Assembly (NCBI GenBank): GCA_035578155.1
Contig: JAPWDM010000003.1
Coordinates: 21,726,916 to 21,790,915, forward strand
DNA from: Brachynemurus nebulosus
Taxonomy: Eukaryota; Arthropoda; Insecta; Neuroptera; Myrmeleontidae
Reading direction: 5' to 3'
Length of the DNA: 64,000 nucleotides
The notes beneath the pieces were generated by a model. It searched no databases. It worked only from the letters and a program-made list of their open reading frames with translations, and had not been told where the DNA came from. Position 1 is the first letter of the stretch; each line of letters begins with the position of its first letter. The translations under genes were made by a program, and so were the position numbers. Positions 12,269-23,258 of this stretch are shown one piece after another.

Positions 12269-12869
12269 TAGAAACTCATATTAATATGTCTACTAACGGT
12301 ACGGTGAGGTTATAGGTAATTGATATCTACAACCTTCTCAGCCAAAAAACCCAGTAGTCACAAAAAAGAATATCCAAAAATGACTATGCAAAAATTTTTT
12401 TTCTTGGTAACTAGTAACTACTCAACATAAGAAAGTAATTCCATATCCACATGAAGGCAAATATTCTCGAGAATATTAAATATATTTACTAACGTTTCAG
12501 TCTTCATTATTAAGGATAATAACATGGACTAAATCTGATCCAATGTTATTTTTGTAGCGTTCATATTGAGTGACCACTTCCAAAAAAATTGTATCATACA
12601 AAAATCATCAAGTTTCATCTTAATTCAAGGGGTGCTATATAATAATGAAAAATATTTGTCACTCCTAACCCGTCGCACAGCCCCTCCAGTAGGTCCCATT
12701 CTGGAATTAAACATGTCAATTGAAAGCTCTTTAAAAATAAAATGTTGTGTCTGATAAGGTGTTTTTTTCTATCTCCTATAGTTTTCAAGGTAATCAAAGA
12801 AAATCGAAAAAAAGGCTATAGTCAGATATAGGGTAACAGTTCCCCAAAGAATGTCATATCAGTAACTAT
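12269..12869. other. Spacer between two hexamer MITEs
   Basis: Unique-looking DNA separating copies A and B. Contains short overlapping frames on both strands with no recognisable motif. Confidence 0.5.
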
Positions 12870-12877
12870 GTTGTTTA

Positions 12878-13293
12878 TAGTGATGAACAAAATTAGTCTT
12901 GGTCTTGCAGTCTTGCATTTTTTGCAAGACCAAGACCAAAACCAAGACTATGTATACCAAGAGCAAGACCAAGACCAAGACTCAAGTGAGCAAGACCAAG
13001 ACAAAAGCAAGAAAAAAGCAAGACTCTTGCTAAACTATTTAAATAGTTTGAAAGTATAATTAATACCGTAAAGAGAGAAAATTCTGGTTTTAGAAGGAAA
13101 AAATTCGGTAATAAAAAAATGCAAGAAAGTGCAAGATTTTTTAGCAATACCAAGACCAAGACTGCATTTTGCAAGACCAAGACCAAGACTCAAACTGCTC
13201 TAGCAAGACCAAGACCAAGATTCTTAATGCAAGAACAAGACCAAGACCAAGACTGCCAAGTTTTGGTCTTGGTCTTGCATTTGCTCATCACTA
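12878..13293 (+). mobile_element. Hexamer-built hAT MITE, copy B (416 bp)
   Basis: Ends TAGTGATGAACAAA and TTTGCTCATCACTA, with a perfect 8-bp duplication GTTGTTTA (12870-12877 and 13294-13301). Same architecture as copy A: CAAGAC-type hexamers in both strand senses around a spacer containing CTAAACTATTTAAATAGTTTG. Inverted relative to copy A, 617 bp away. No transposase. Confidence 0.93.
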
Positions 13294-13301
13294 GTTGTTT
13301 A

Positions 13302-15089
13302 AGTAACACTAACAATAAGTACCTCATATGTATAACTTTCGTAGATCAAAACAACACAAATTACAAAAATGTAACAGAAAATTGGACTGAAATACTGGAT
13401 TCAAATTCTGAATTGAATTTTGTTTGACTTTCAAATGACACTATCGATTTGATATTGTTGAAAATTTCATCACGTATTACTCATTAAAAAAGTTTAACTT
13501 TTCTTCAAGAATCTTCCTATAACCTAGAAGATACGTAACAAATGCAAATTTGTCGGTTTTGTAAAAAAAATAACTATGGTGGGAGTGCTGGAAATCATTT
13601 ACTGTTCGTTTAGTAGGTGTATAAATACTAGAGTATGTTGGGTTGTTCGTTGAGGTAAGTCAATGTGCAATACTATCGTTTAAATGCAATACCAAATTAT
13701 CCAGATTTTCTCAAAAATGCCTAGGCTTCTCAATTCCTATATTTAAATAATTCTTACTGTAGGTACTTCACTTTCTATTTTAGAAATGAAACAATTCTCA
13801 TTCTTTAATATTGATTGTTGATTTCGCTCGCGCTTGTAGGACATTGATCATTTAAATATTATCTATTCTTGTCTAACAAGTACTATATAATACATGTACG
13901 CGTACATGAATATTGGAAAACAAAACTTAACAAATCATAAAAAAGAATTAATTTTTCAAATTCCTTTAAACGTAATCAACATGTATTACAACGAATAATG
14001 ATTTTATTATTTAAAAATGAAAAAATTCCTTGGTAAATAAACAATATATTTATACTTACATATAAAATATTCTAGTGGGGAATGTCTAGGTAATCGATAT
14101 GTAACTTTATGGGACATTTCTTAAGCTATTCAATTTAAAAATTAAACACTGATGTCCTTAAAATTATACTTTCCCCTATTACAACAAATTGGAGTCTGAC
14201 GTCTCAGAAATATTTTACTACGAAATTTTTAGTGTTTCTGCACTTGATTTCATTGGACCCTCTGTATCTAAATTTTCAAAAAATATTGGACTAGTCTTTA
14301 CTGTTGCTCTTGTTCAATATTCTTTCTAGGACTCCCATCATAATTTATACTGTCGTTTCATATTTCTAACAAATAGGGAAATGTCATTTTGGAAACTTTA
14401 ACTAGGAAAAGTTGCTTTTTATCTGTTAAAAATGTATTTTATTTCCAATCAATATGATTTTTTAAAAAATTATTTAGAGTAGTCTATTTTAAGCCCATTA
14501 AAATCGAGAATGAAATTTTTTGTTTACTCTAAATAGGACACTCATTGTCAGACCAACGTATTGGGTTATTGAAAAGAAAATTAATTTTTTTCCCTCTATT
14601 GAATCGATGTCTCACCAAAGACAATATTCGTTTAGGTGTTTAGAACCTTTAATAAAATACAGCTCCAATTCAGTTCTTACGAAATCAAAGTAGAACTCGT
14701 GGTCTGGTAAGATTGGATTTTCATACTATGTTTACATAGATTCAGGTATTTTCATTTTTTCTGAAAGCTTTGGTCCTTCACCTGTATTACTGTTAGAACA
14801 GAGATGAATTCAGCTTTCCTCAGTGAAGGAGAAAACTAGTAGGTAGTCAGGCCTTCTTTATTCCACACTGGTTCTCTTTCTGATCAGAGGTTTAATTACA
14901 AATTTTTCGCCCTAGAGCTAGTTTTAGTTGAGCGTCTCTGCTGCTCAAGGTCCAGTTTTCTCCAAAAAATGAGAATGGTGACTTTGACCTCCTATTTTTC
15001 CAAAAATGTAACCTGATGAGCAAACGCTACTCCTCCGTTTCCGACACAATAACTACCATATTTCAGCCCAGCCTTGTGACAGAGGGATA
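13302..15089. other. AT-rich DNA, no gene recognised
   Basis: Read on both strands; no recognised domain, RNA or bounded element. Confidence 0.5.
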
Positions 15090-15180
15090 TATGTACCAGC
15101 ACGATAACTCTCGAACAAAACATCCAATTTTTGCGAAATTTGATGAAAATACCAGGACTTAAAAAAAAAATTATTTTTTT
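15090..15180 (+). repeat. Fragment of the (TA)n-linked dispersed repeat
   Basis: GCACGATAACTCTCGAACAA followed by a GCGAAATTTGATGAAAAT-like stretch matches the start of the repeat at 23259-23600 and the end of its inverted copy at 46725-47249. Only the end next to the microsatellite in those copies is present here, and no (TA)n tract precedes it. Confidence 0.6.
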
Positions 15181-15205
15181 TTTACCAAAATTTTTTTTTT
15201 TTACC

Positions 15206-15494
15206 AAGCTTACCGATCATGGGATCGTTGGTGTAGAGGTTAGCACGTCTGGCTAGTTACCAGAAGATTCTGGGTTCGATTCCCGGCCAATCCGGATAAT
15301 TTTTTCAATCACTTTGTGGTTTTTAATTTACATGTGGTTTTTGGTCATACTACACCAAAGGAATCGAGTGCTTAAAGTTTCAGTTTAGCTGAACGATTAG
15401 TGAACATATCAATACTGCGTGTGTTGAAATGCAAACAAAAGTTTGTCATACGTAGTAGTGTCTCACAACCACTCGATAATATTTGAAATTAAAA
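15206..15494 (+). mobile_element. tRNA-derived SINE, copy 1
   Basis: A tRNA-like head (15222-15294) is joined to a body of about 200 bp (TTTAATTTACATGTGG ... CACTCGATAATATTTGAAAT). Copy 2 starts 357 bp downstream, in the same direction, and is nearly identical over the head and body. The copies are separated by about 70 bp of unrelated sequence, so this is two insertions or a tandem duplication. A tRNA head with intact A and B boxes plus an unrelated tail is the standard SINE layout. The partner LINE and exact 3' end are unclear. Confidence 0.7.
15222..15294 (+). tRNA. tRNA-like SINE head, anticodon position AGT (Thr)
   Basis: Folds as a cloverleaf: acceptor GGATCGT with CCAATCC (two mismatches), D stem GTGT/GCAC, anticodon stem TCTGG/CCAGA closing the 7-base loop CTAGTTA with AGT at 15255-15257, and T stem CTGGG/CCCGG (one mismatch) around TTCGATT. 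Box A-like TGGTGTAGAGG and a consensus box B GGTTCGATTCC are present, so RNA polymerase III could start here. Because the sequence continues into a repeated body and occurs twice, I treat it as a SINE promoter and not as a working tRNA gene. Confidence 0.55.
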
Positions 15495-15562
15495 TTGTAA
15501 CTGTTTCTCGAATCAGAGAGAGTACTAATACACATAGGTGATTGAATGGGCGTCCGGCTCGG

Positions 15563-15851
15563 CCACTTACCGAGCGTGGGATCGTTGGTGTAGAGGTTAG
15601 AACGTCTGGCTAGTTACCAGAAGATTCTGGGTTCGATTCCCGGCCGATCCGGATAATTTTTTCAGTCACTTTGTGATTTTTAATTTACATGTGGTTTTTG
15701 GTCATACTACACCAAAGAAATCGAGTGCTTAAAGTTTCAGTTTAGCTGAACGATTAGTGAACATATCAATACTGCGTGTGTTGAAATGCAAACAAAAGTT
15801 TGTCATACGTAGTAATGTCTCACAAGCACTCGATAATATTTGAAATTAAAA
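15563..15851 (+). mobile_element. tRNA-derived SINE, copy 2
   Basis: Same head and body as copy 1. The tRNA-like head spans 15579-15650; its acceptor pairs better (CCGATCC) but its D stem has a mismatch (GTGT/GAAC). The B box is intact. Differences from copy 1 are a handful of single bases, for example AACG for CACG in the head and CACAAGCACT for CACAACCACT near the end. Confidence 0.7.
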
Positions 15852-16768
15852 CCAAAATTTGATAAAATTTAAGTTAAAAGACGTTATTGTTGCATCTAAT
15901 ATTATTCTATTTGAGCAGTTTTTGAGAAAAAGTAATTTTTGTAATCGGAAATTTGTTAGGATGTTGCGACGCAGGCGTATTTAATCTCACAATCAGTGTC
16001 AAAATCAGTATGAGTTGTTGGCTGCTTGATGTGTTAATGCAAAGTTTTCATTATCAGTATTGTAAGTTTAATTTAACAGCGCAGTGAATGGAAGTGTAGA
16101 AACATTCCAAGAAACAAAAAAATAATATAATTTTTCCAGTTTCATGAATGAATATGAAGCTAAATCGTGTAAAAGTGAATAAAATAATAAATGCGGAAAA
16201 ATTTCCTATCGCGTCCTTGAAAAAATTCCTTAACCTTGTTTGTTTACTTTTAGTTCCACATTTAATTCATTTCCTTACTAGGAAAATTTCTCTCGTAAAC
16301 ATACATCTGTAATGTACTAATGTATCTTGTTATGTCATGTCACAACATATATAACATAAATCTATTACGATGCAAATAATATGAATGTACATAATTATGT
16401 ACCTCATTTTTTTCTAGTAAATAAATACATTTGATGATTAAATTAAATAATAATAGAGGGCGTGTATAACATAACTGTTCTTATTAATAAATGAGGATGT
16501 CTGGCTAACTAAACACAGCTAGAGAGCTAATAAATACATACAACATAGCACAGCATAAACTGCGAGATCTGCCGCGAGAACACAATACATACACATAAAT
16601 GCGATTTTATTAATGTATAGAGTTTGGCCTTGATATATTTAAATCATATGATATCATTTTTATAATCCTTGACTTCAATAACAGGCATCGTACACTTTTT
16701 TTAAATTTAAAATTACACATCTAAAATGTATTCTTTCCTCTATATCTAAATAGTATCAATTGTGTACC
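15852..16768. other. AT-rich DNA, no gene recognised
   Basis: No recognised gene or bounded element. Confidence 0.5.
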
Positions 16769-16772
16769 TTAA

Positions 16773-17828
16773 GGGGACTCACCAGTCCAGAAATTTCAAG
16801 AAATCGATGTTTTTGTTTTTGCATTTTCTTATACTAGCTATACGTATCACTTATCAGAAATCACTTATCCGTTTTTCTATTCATCCAAATAAGCTCAAAT
16901 TTGGACAGAATGTTTACAACACATTTCGCTATTGGCTAAACCACAACCGGATTTTTTGAATAAAATATGGCCATTTTATGACCATTTTAATCCCCAAAAA
17001 TGGTAAAATTTCAGAATTTTTTTTTGAACTGCTGCCATTTTGTTTCTATACATGCCGAATTGCTAATTCTGGTTCCGCCAATAACCATACTCGTATAGAT
17101 TAAGAATTTTTTTTACCTTTTTCTTTCAGATGCTTCTGAGCTTCAAAATCTTGTCGCAAGTGGAAGCACCTTTTTTCTAGATACTTAACTATGTATGTAT
17201 AGGTATATATTGATCAATATACGTCAAAGAAAAAAATATTTTTTTATTACTCATGCGGGAGAAGTACTAACTTGGCGCACACATTTCTGTACGCAAAATA
17301 GCTGTTTGCCCACTGCACTCTTCCCGCATATTTTTTTGCGTGTGGAAAGTAACTTTCCACACGCAAATTGACAATAATATACGCAAAATTTAATCAAAAC
17401 ACGTAAAGCCGCCTCTTAATTTTTCATTTAATAAATATTTCATAATTATTTCTATAGAAACCACCAACAAAGTAATTTAAACGATAACTAATTCAAAAAA
17501 AAAGACGAACGCTTAAAATTATTATTTTAAAAAATAATAAAAATATCAAAAATAGTGGTAATAATAGAAAAAAGTATGTGAAGTTCGTAATAAAAAGTAT
17601 GTGCAACTCGTGCGGGATTGTCGATTGCCCCACTCAAGCGAACTTTGCTTTCGTGGGCAATCGACAATTTCCCGCACTTATTGCACCAATATACTATTGT
17701 AATCTTAAATAGTTAATAAAAGAACCGATATCATTTGTTATTTGATTTTATTATCCAATTTATTTAAAAAAAAAAAAAAAAAAATCGTGAAAAACCTGTT
17801 TTTTCGATCTTTGTATTGGTGAGTCTCC
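16773..17828. mobile_element. TTAA-inserted element (1056 bp) carrying a hairpin repeat
   Basis: TTAA at 16769-16772 and 17829-17832 flank inverted ends GGGGACTCACCA and TGGTGAGTCTCC (one mismatch). A TTAA duplication points to the piggyBac superfamily, although the ends differ from the CCCTAGAA type at 7908. The right half contains the inverted hairpin copy 2 (17236-17698). No transposase frame was recognised. Confidence 0.8.
17236..17698 (-). repeat. GC-rich hairpin repeat family, copy 2 (inverted)
   Basis: Reverse orientation to copies 1 and 3. Outer stem GTGCGGGATTGTCGATTGCC with GGCAATCGACAATTTCCCGC at 17609-17678, but the inner GAGCGCAC stem of the other copies is missing, giving a shorter loop. 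The second palindrome GCGTGTGGAAAGT/ACTTTCCACACGC is complete (17337-17364). Nested in the TTAA element. Confidence 0.8.
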
Positions 17829-17832
17829 TTAA

Positions 17833-20800
17833 GGAGCAGAAAAACCTTTAGACAGGTGAAAGTGGAGATAATTTCGGGAATTTTTTTAACAAGGAAAAAA
17901 TTGATTTTAAGTGTAACCTTAAATACTGTGGCCTTAAAGATTTTTTTGTTTCAATATGTATAAAAATCGCGGCTGCAGAAGTCTTTCATTGAAGCGTGTC
18001 ACTTCACAAGTCTAGCAAACGTTATAATTATCTCAAAATTAACACATAATTATGTAGAATGCCAGTGAAAATTTCAAAAAAGTAAAAAATTGATGAATTT
18101 GTATAAGTTTTAAAAAAATTAATTTTCATGAAAATTTCGTCTATTTTTACATTAGAAAAGTCCTTTTGCTCGGAAATTGACATAAAAGTTTAGCTCACAG
18201 CGAAGGTAATAATACCTATCGCTCTGAACAAGAGTGGGTATATTCTTGAAATCTTTTATTACTATTCTATGAATAAAAAATTTATTTTATTCATTATTTA
18301 TTATTAATTATTTTATTATTTATTTCTTTGGTGCTAAAAATATTTCTCCCCTTAACATACTTGAATTCTAAAAATATTTGTACAGGTAACAGTTATTTTA
18401 TGTATTGTATTAAGTTCGCATAGAAGTCAAATCAGATTTATATGTGTGAAAGTGAAGTTTGTTAATATGCGTGGCGAAGAAAATTAAAAGGTTACTTGAA
18501 ACCTGCAACCTAACTTTGAGCGGCGTAATCTATGGAATAACGAAGTGTTGAAAACACATAAAGGGCATAATGATGTAACAATGCCCGTGAGCAAAATTTT
18601 TTACAAAATGTTTTGTAACGAAACTTGCACCGAACGAAAAAATTAAATCAATACAGCTCCTAAATGATATTTTAGTAAATAAACTTTAAGAAAAGTATGA
18701 TTTTTCAACACTAGATGTCCTACTGTCATTCAATAGATCCTAATAACTTATTAGACTTTAAAGTTCTAGAAAATAATATAAAAAAACTTCATTTTTAATT
18801 TTTTTTGTTTTGGTAGGTAATTAATTTAATTTTTTTAGCATGTATTTAGGGTTCATGGTAAGCGAAATTTGTAAATTAATAAAATATGTAATTATAGGTA
18901 ATAAAAAAATAATTAAATGATTTGCCAAAGTCATATTCATTGAGATTTTAGAGGATATTTGCAAATGTTTTTTTATAAATCGATAAGGAAAAATATCGTC
19001 GCAAAAAATACAGTAAAACTTCTAAACAACATGCAGTGTTCTAATGTTCTATTCGATTTTGATTACTATTACATCTATTTTTATGGTATGAGACAACACC
19101 ATATTAAAAGAAAACTCATTCAATCAAGAATTGATGAACCACAGTTCATAACTTATTGTACTGCAGATCAAGTTTTAATAATAATTCATGATACAAAAAA
19201 AACTAGTAATTGACTAATTAAAACCACTATGAAATGAAGAAACAATTCAAACTGACCTTTCCTCCAAATATTAAATTGACTGATTACATTTGGTCAATTT
19301 TTGGTTACCGTAAGAGGAAATATTCTTAAATTAATTTGGGAAATCGACTAATAAAAATCAGTTATTAATTTTTATAATCAAATTTTTTTAGAATAAGTCA
19401 AACAAAAAATCAGGAGTAATCACGTCTATAGATATTTTAATAATTAAAATTTAACCAAATAATGTCGTGATTAGCTGATACAAATGAAGGTTAATTTAGC
19501 TCTGGGGTACAATTCTCTTTCAAATAAAAAAAATTACACCAAATAATGTCCTTAGAAGAACAAAAAACCAAACCCATTCAATAAATATTCATATAATTGA
19601 TCTGTCCCTCTATTACTTTAATTAAATCAAAATTAGAAAGTAAATTGCAATCGATCGTTCGTTGTTTTGTAATTAAAGAATGCGCGAGCGTCACAAAAAT
19701 TTAAACTCAAGAAAAATCTAGGTATGTAAGTATGTATTTTTTTTTCTTATATTTATTATTATTTAATATATGTATACATAACGCAACCTTGAATTATTGA
19801 CATTTTATATACAATAATTTCTAACCTAAATTTTTCTACTGCTATATTCATGGTCATCATCGAACACAGAATAATACAACAATCCATCGTTCAATTGTTT
19901 CATATTATTTATTAAATGAAAATACAATACGTCTTATGTATAAATAATATGTAGGTATTTATTGTGTACACTTGTAATTCAATGATATTGTAATTTCTTA
20001 TTTTATTAAAAATATTTTGCATGTTTTTCTTTTTATGTCTCTGTCTAAAATTGATTAGTAAATAAATGTATAATGGAAATAGGAAAGGGAAATAATGGAA
20101 AACAAGTGATTAGGTGCACGATGTACTTGCGTTAATAGTGTTCCATATTAATCGATAGTTAATAATGGATTTGATATAATAGCATATGAGGCATAGCGTT
20201 TCATTCTTTTTCTTTAATTTCTAGAACTAATTTTCCAAAAAATTCACAAAGGTAACCATTTAACATAACATTAACTAATTATTATTGACAAAAAAAATCG
20301 TACTGGATGGAAAACAGGGTAAAAAATTTTTAAAAATCAAAAATTGAAAATATTAGAATATTACTGCCAAAATAATTTTGTTGCCTCGTTGCTTTTGGCA
20401 AAAATTTTCCCATTTCTTCAATTTTTGTCTTTTTAAAAAATTTTTGACGCCTATTTTTTTAGCAGTCTTGAAAATGAAATTGTACATTGAAATCGGTTGA
20501 TGAAACTTCTCCTTTATAACTTTTGCGGCCTAGTGGAGGCTCATTAACATTAACATTATGTCAAATTTTCAACAATTTTACATGAATAATTTTGGATTCA
20601 TGACGAAATTCGAAGGGCACTGATGCAATTTAATTATGGACACTCTAACTGTATTGTAATTACAGAAAGCTCAAAAAAATGCGAGCCTTAGCATACATTA
20701 TAAATTCAACCGTAACATAATATTTGTTTTTTTGTGACCTAAATGTCTCTCTTCTTTCACCAGTGGCGGTTTATAACATGTTTTTAGTAGTTATTTAAAA

Positions 20801-20839
20801 CATCGATTTAATGAAGTCTTTATCTTCTATATATTAGCG
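17833..20839. other. AT-rich DNA, no gene recognised
   Basis: Three kilobases of long A/T runs. The longest frame (18959-19213, plus, 84 codons) has no recognisable motif and AT-driven composition, so it is not called. Confidence 0.5.
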
Positions 20840-20945
20840 AATTTCCAGAATGGAATTCAGCTATTACAGCCACTGTCATGACCTGACTTGAGCCCGGGAT
20901 TATGGCAGAAATTTGTTTGGAGGTCCCTAGAAACCGAAAATAATA
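20840..20945 (+). repeat. 100-bp dispersed repeat, copy 1
   Basis: The block containing CAGCTATTACAGCCACTGTC and the following CAGAAATTTGTTTGGAGGTC is found in reverse orientation at 40865-40965 with moderate divergence. It lies 20 bp before the errantivirus remnant. Nature unknown. Confidence 0.65.
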
Positions 20946-20966
20946 TTCACTAAAATTTATATATAT

Positions 20967-21002
20967 AGTTAAGAACGACAACACACACTGAGTCAGCAGA
21001 TA
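20967..21002 (+). mobile_element. 5' LTR stub of errantivirus-type element (36 bp)
   Basis: AGTTAAGAACGACAACACAC and the following 16 bases are identical to the start of the 3' LTR at 22781. After GCAGATA the LTR sequence stops and RT coding sequence begins at once. The rest of the 5' LTR, primer-binding site, gag, protease and the start of RT are gone, so one large internal deletion joined LTR to pol. The flank reads TATATAT, a target type favoured by gypsy-group elements. Confidence 0.85.
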
Positions 21003-21746
21003 ATAAGACCAAGATACTCCCCTTGGAGTAGCCCCATATGGATAGTCCCAAAGAAAATGGACTCAAGCGGAAAACAAAAGTGGAGTATTGTCGTAGATTA
21101 TAGGAAGCTCAACGAAAAAACAGTAGACGATAAGTACCCATTGCCCAATGTATCAGCTATTCTTGATAAATTAGGGAAATTTATGTACTTTTCGACATTA
21201 GATCTCGCATCGGGCTTCCATCAAATAGAGGTGCACCCCCGGAACATTGAGATGACGGCATTTACCGTTGAACACGGCCATTACGAGTACGTACGAATGC
21301 CGTTTGGCCTGAAAAATGCCCCGTGGACGTTCCAGCGTGTGAGGGATAATGTTTTGAAAGACTTACAAGGTACCACATTCCTTTCATACATGGATGATAT
21401 TATAGTTTTCTTAACCTGCCTTCAAGAACATATCACCAGCTTACGAAAGGTCTTTGACAGATTAAAATCCGCTAATCTAAAAGTTCAGCTTGACAAAAGC
21501 GAATTTTTGAGAAAAGAAATAGCCTTTCTTGGTTATATAGTATCCGAACGAGGTATTAAGCCAAATCTGGACAAAATTAAAGTAATTAAGAACTTCCCTC
21601 TACCTAAGACGCAAAAGAATATCAAAGCCTTCCTTGACTTATTAGGATACTACCGCAAATTAATAAAAGACTTCGCTAAAATAACAAAGCCAATGACCAA
21701 GTGTCTTAAAAAGGGACAGTCCGTCATACCACCCCGGAGTTCATAA
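21003..21746 (+). pseudogene. Ty3/gypsy (errantivirus-type) reverse transcriptase fragment
   Basis: The frame is open from the LTR junction (a methionine at 21057 is incidental) and encodes the RT fingers and palm: SPWSSPIW at the start, VDYRKLN, the LDLASGFHQIEV block, FGLKNAP, and the catalytic YMDDI box near 21391 (residues about 112-116 counted from the methionine), followed by the thumb segment FLGYIVSERGIKPN. The order and spacing match Ty3/gypsy RT. YMDD in place of the more usual YIDD is within the family's range. The frame ends near 21715-21746 because of a one-base shift before the connection and RNase H. Dead copy: no gag, protease or integrase. Confidence 0.93.
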
Positions 21747-22127
21747 AATCATTTAATCTGGCTAAAGATCTCCTAACGCATGACCCCATATTAGGGTATC
21801 CAGACTTTAGTAAAGAGTTTATTCTAACCACAGACGCCAGTAACGTCGCTATTGGCGCAGTCTGTCTCAAGGTCCGATTGGTCAAGACCATCCAATCTGC
21901 TATGCATCGCGTACTCTAACGGACACTGAACAGAATTACTCTACAATTGAAAAGGAGTTGCTAGCCATCGTCTGGGCTACGAAATACTTCAGATCTTATC
22001 TATTCGGGCGCAAATTCAAAATAATTACAGATCACAAGCCACTCATCTGGCTTATGTCCCTAAAAGAACCCAACAGCAAGCTGGTTCGATGGAGACTTAA
22101 GTTAGAAGAATTCGATTTTACCATATG
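21722..22127 (+). pseudogene. Ty3/gypsy RNase H fragment, frameshifted
   Basis: Follows RT after a one-base shift. [12 protein letters not shown] carries the first acidic residue of the RNase H site, [10 protein letters not shown] the second block, and ITDHKPL the third; together they are typical of the gypsy RT-linked RNase H. A second frame change lies near 21870, between the first two blocks. Coding similarity stops at an in-frame stop after 22125, and integrase is absent, so a further deletion lies between here and the env tail. Confidence 0.9.
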
Positions 22128-22239
22128 AATCTTTAAGTATATCTAGATTAAGAATTGGCTAATTTTTAAATATAGATTCGCAAATCTATATATGCGAAAA
22201 ACAAGATACTATAGTTGTCCCCTAACCCAATGAATGTTT

Positions 22240-22744
22240 CAATAACACGCTTCGTGGCATACCTGGCAACTACGTATATGAAGAATACGGAAACAAGGTC
22301 GAAATCAAGCAATTAACATTTCAACATATTATAATTAAAAATGTAAATAACCAGTCAATATCAACAACTTGTGGAATCAATCAACGAACAATAACTGGAT
22401 CCGCCCTCAAATATTTTCGCAACTGCACCGTCACAATTAATAAAAAAACTTATGAAAATCAAGAATCAGTCTACACGGAACCATTGTACGTTATACAGTT
22501 TAAAAATTAACGAAACCAAAGTAATGCCGAAATGGGATCTATACAGAAATTAAAACAATACCATATTGAAAATCGCCAGCAAATCAAGGAAATCAAGTCC
22601 TACAACACCATACATACACCAAGTCTATACGTGATAACCGGACTTATCATCGTAGCGTTCACTATCTACGCCATTTGGGAACATAAGAATAAGCAGAAAA
22701 CCGAAGCAAGAATCACATTCGTCGAACCCGCCGCTCCAGCGTAG
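22240..22744 (+). pseudogene. Errantivirus-type env C-terminal fragment
   Basis: Two pieces. 22240-22510 encodes an ectodomain-like part with cysteines (STTCGIN, FRNCTVT) that stops at 22510. The following frame from 22532 has a charged coil-like start, one clear membrane segment (LYVITGLIIVAFTIYAIW) and a short basic cytoplasmic tail, ending at 22744. A single transmembrane anchor just before the polypurine tract is the standard place for env in insect errantiviruses. The signal peptide, the cleavage site and most of the ectodomain are missing, so it cannot make a working envelope. Confidence 0.75.
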
Positions 22745-22769
22745 GCTCATATGGCCTACGCTCGCGACT

Positions 22770-22780
22770 AAGGGGGGAGC
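22770..22780 (+). promoter_or_regulatory. Polypurine tract
   Basis: AAGGGGGGAGC lies immediately before the 3' LTR start AGTTAAG. This is the plus-strand primer site expected there in LTR retroelements. Confidence 0.8.
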
Positions 22781-23167
22781 AGTTAAGAACGACAACACAC
22801 ACTGAGTCAGCAGATACGTGACTTAAGTCAAACTCTCTTCACTTCCACAGATATCATATTTCATTTATTGCAATTTCAACATCTAGCATTTCTGTAATTT
22901 TTTTAATTCTATATTAAAGAAACTTCATGTACATTTGTATCAACATTTCCTGTCCATGTGAATTTATATCAGCATTTCCTGTAAGAAATCATAAAATTGT
23001 TCCTTTGTATTCTGGAATGTAAAAGTATCTCCAACAAACTCAGCACTTTTATACTATATAAACAATTGAGAAACTGAAGTTGTCGGATTTACTTGTCAGG
23101 ACTTAGTACGCGAATTGTAACAATCAAAACCATTGTTGTATTGTTGTAATATTTTATTTATTGTAAT

Positions 23168-23170
<3 letters not shown>
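22781..23170 (+). mobile_element. 3' LTR of the errantivirus remnant
   Basis: Begins with the same 36 bases as the 5' stub, directly after the polypurine tract. It contains a TATA-like ATACTATATAAAC near 23052. The 3' edge is not certain because the 5' LTR is deleted and cannot be compared. I place it at the TA-repeat, because the 5' side is flanked by TATATAT and gypsy-group elements insert into such alternating sequence. Confidence 0.65.
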
Positions 23171-23256
<86 letters not shown>

Positions 23257-23258
23257 AT
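23171..23258. repeat. (TA)n(GT)n microsatellite
   Basis: About 36 TA units followed by a short GT run. It joins the LTR to the dispersed repeat at 23259. Confidence 0.95.

Noticed and set aside
11747..13427. Open frames rich in Asp-Gln, Lys-Thr or Leu-Val repeats
   Set aside because: They are translations of CAAGAC/CCAAGA hexamers inside hAT MITEs, open on both strands because the hexamer lacks stop codons.
15222..15650. Two genuine tRNA-Thr genes
   Set aside because: The acceptor and D-stem mismatches, and the repeated 200-bp body after each, fit a SINE better than tRNA genes.
18959..19213. 84-codon plus-strand frame
   Set aside because: Composition follows the AT bias and no motif is recognisable.
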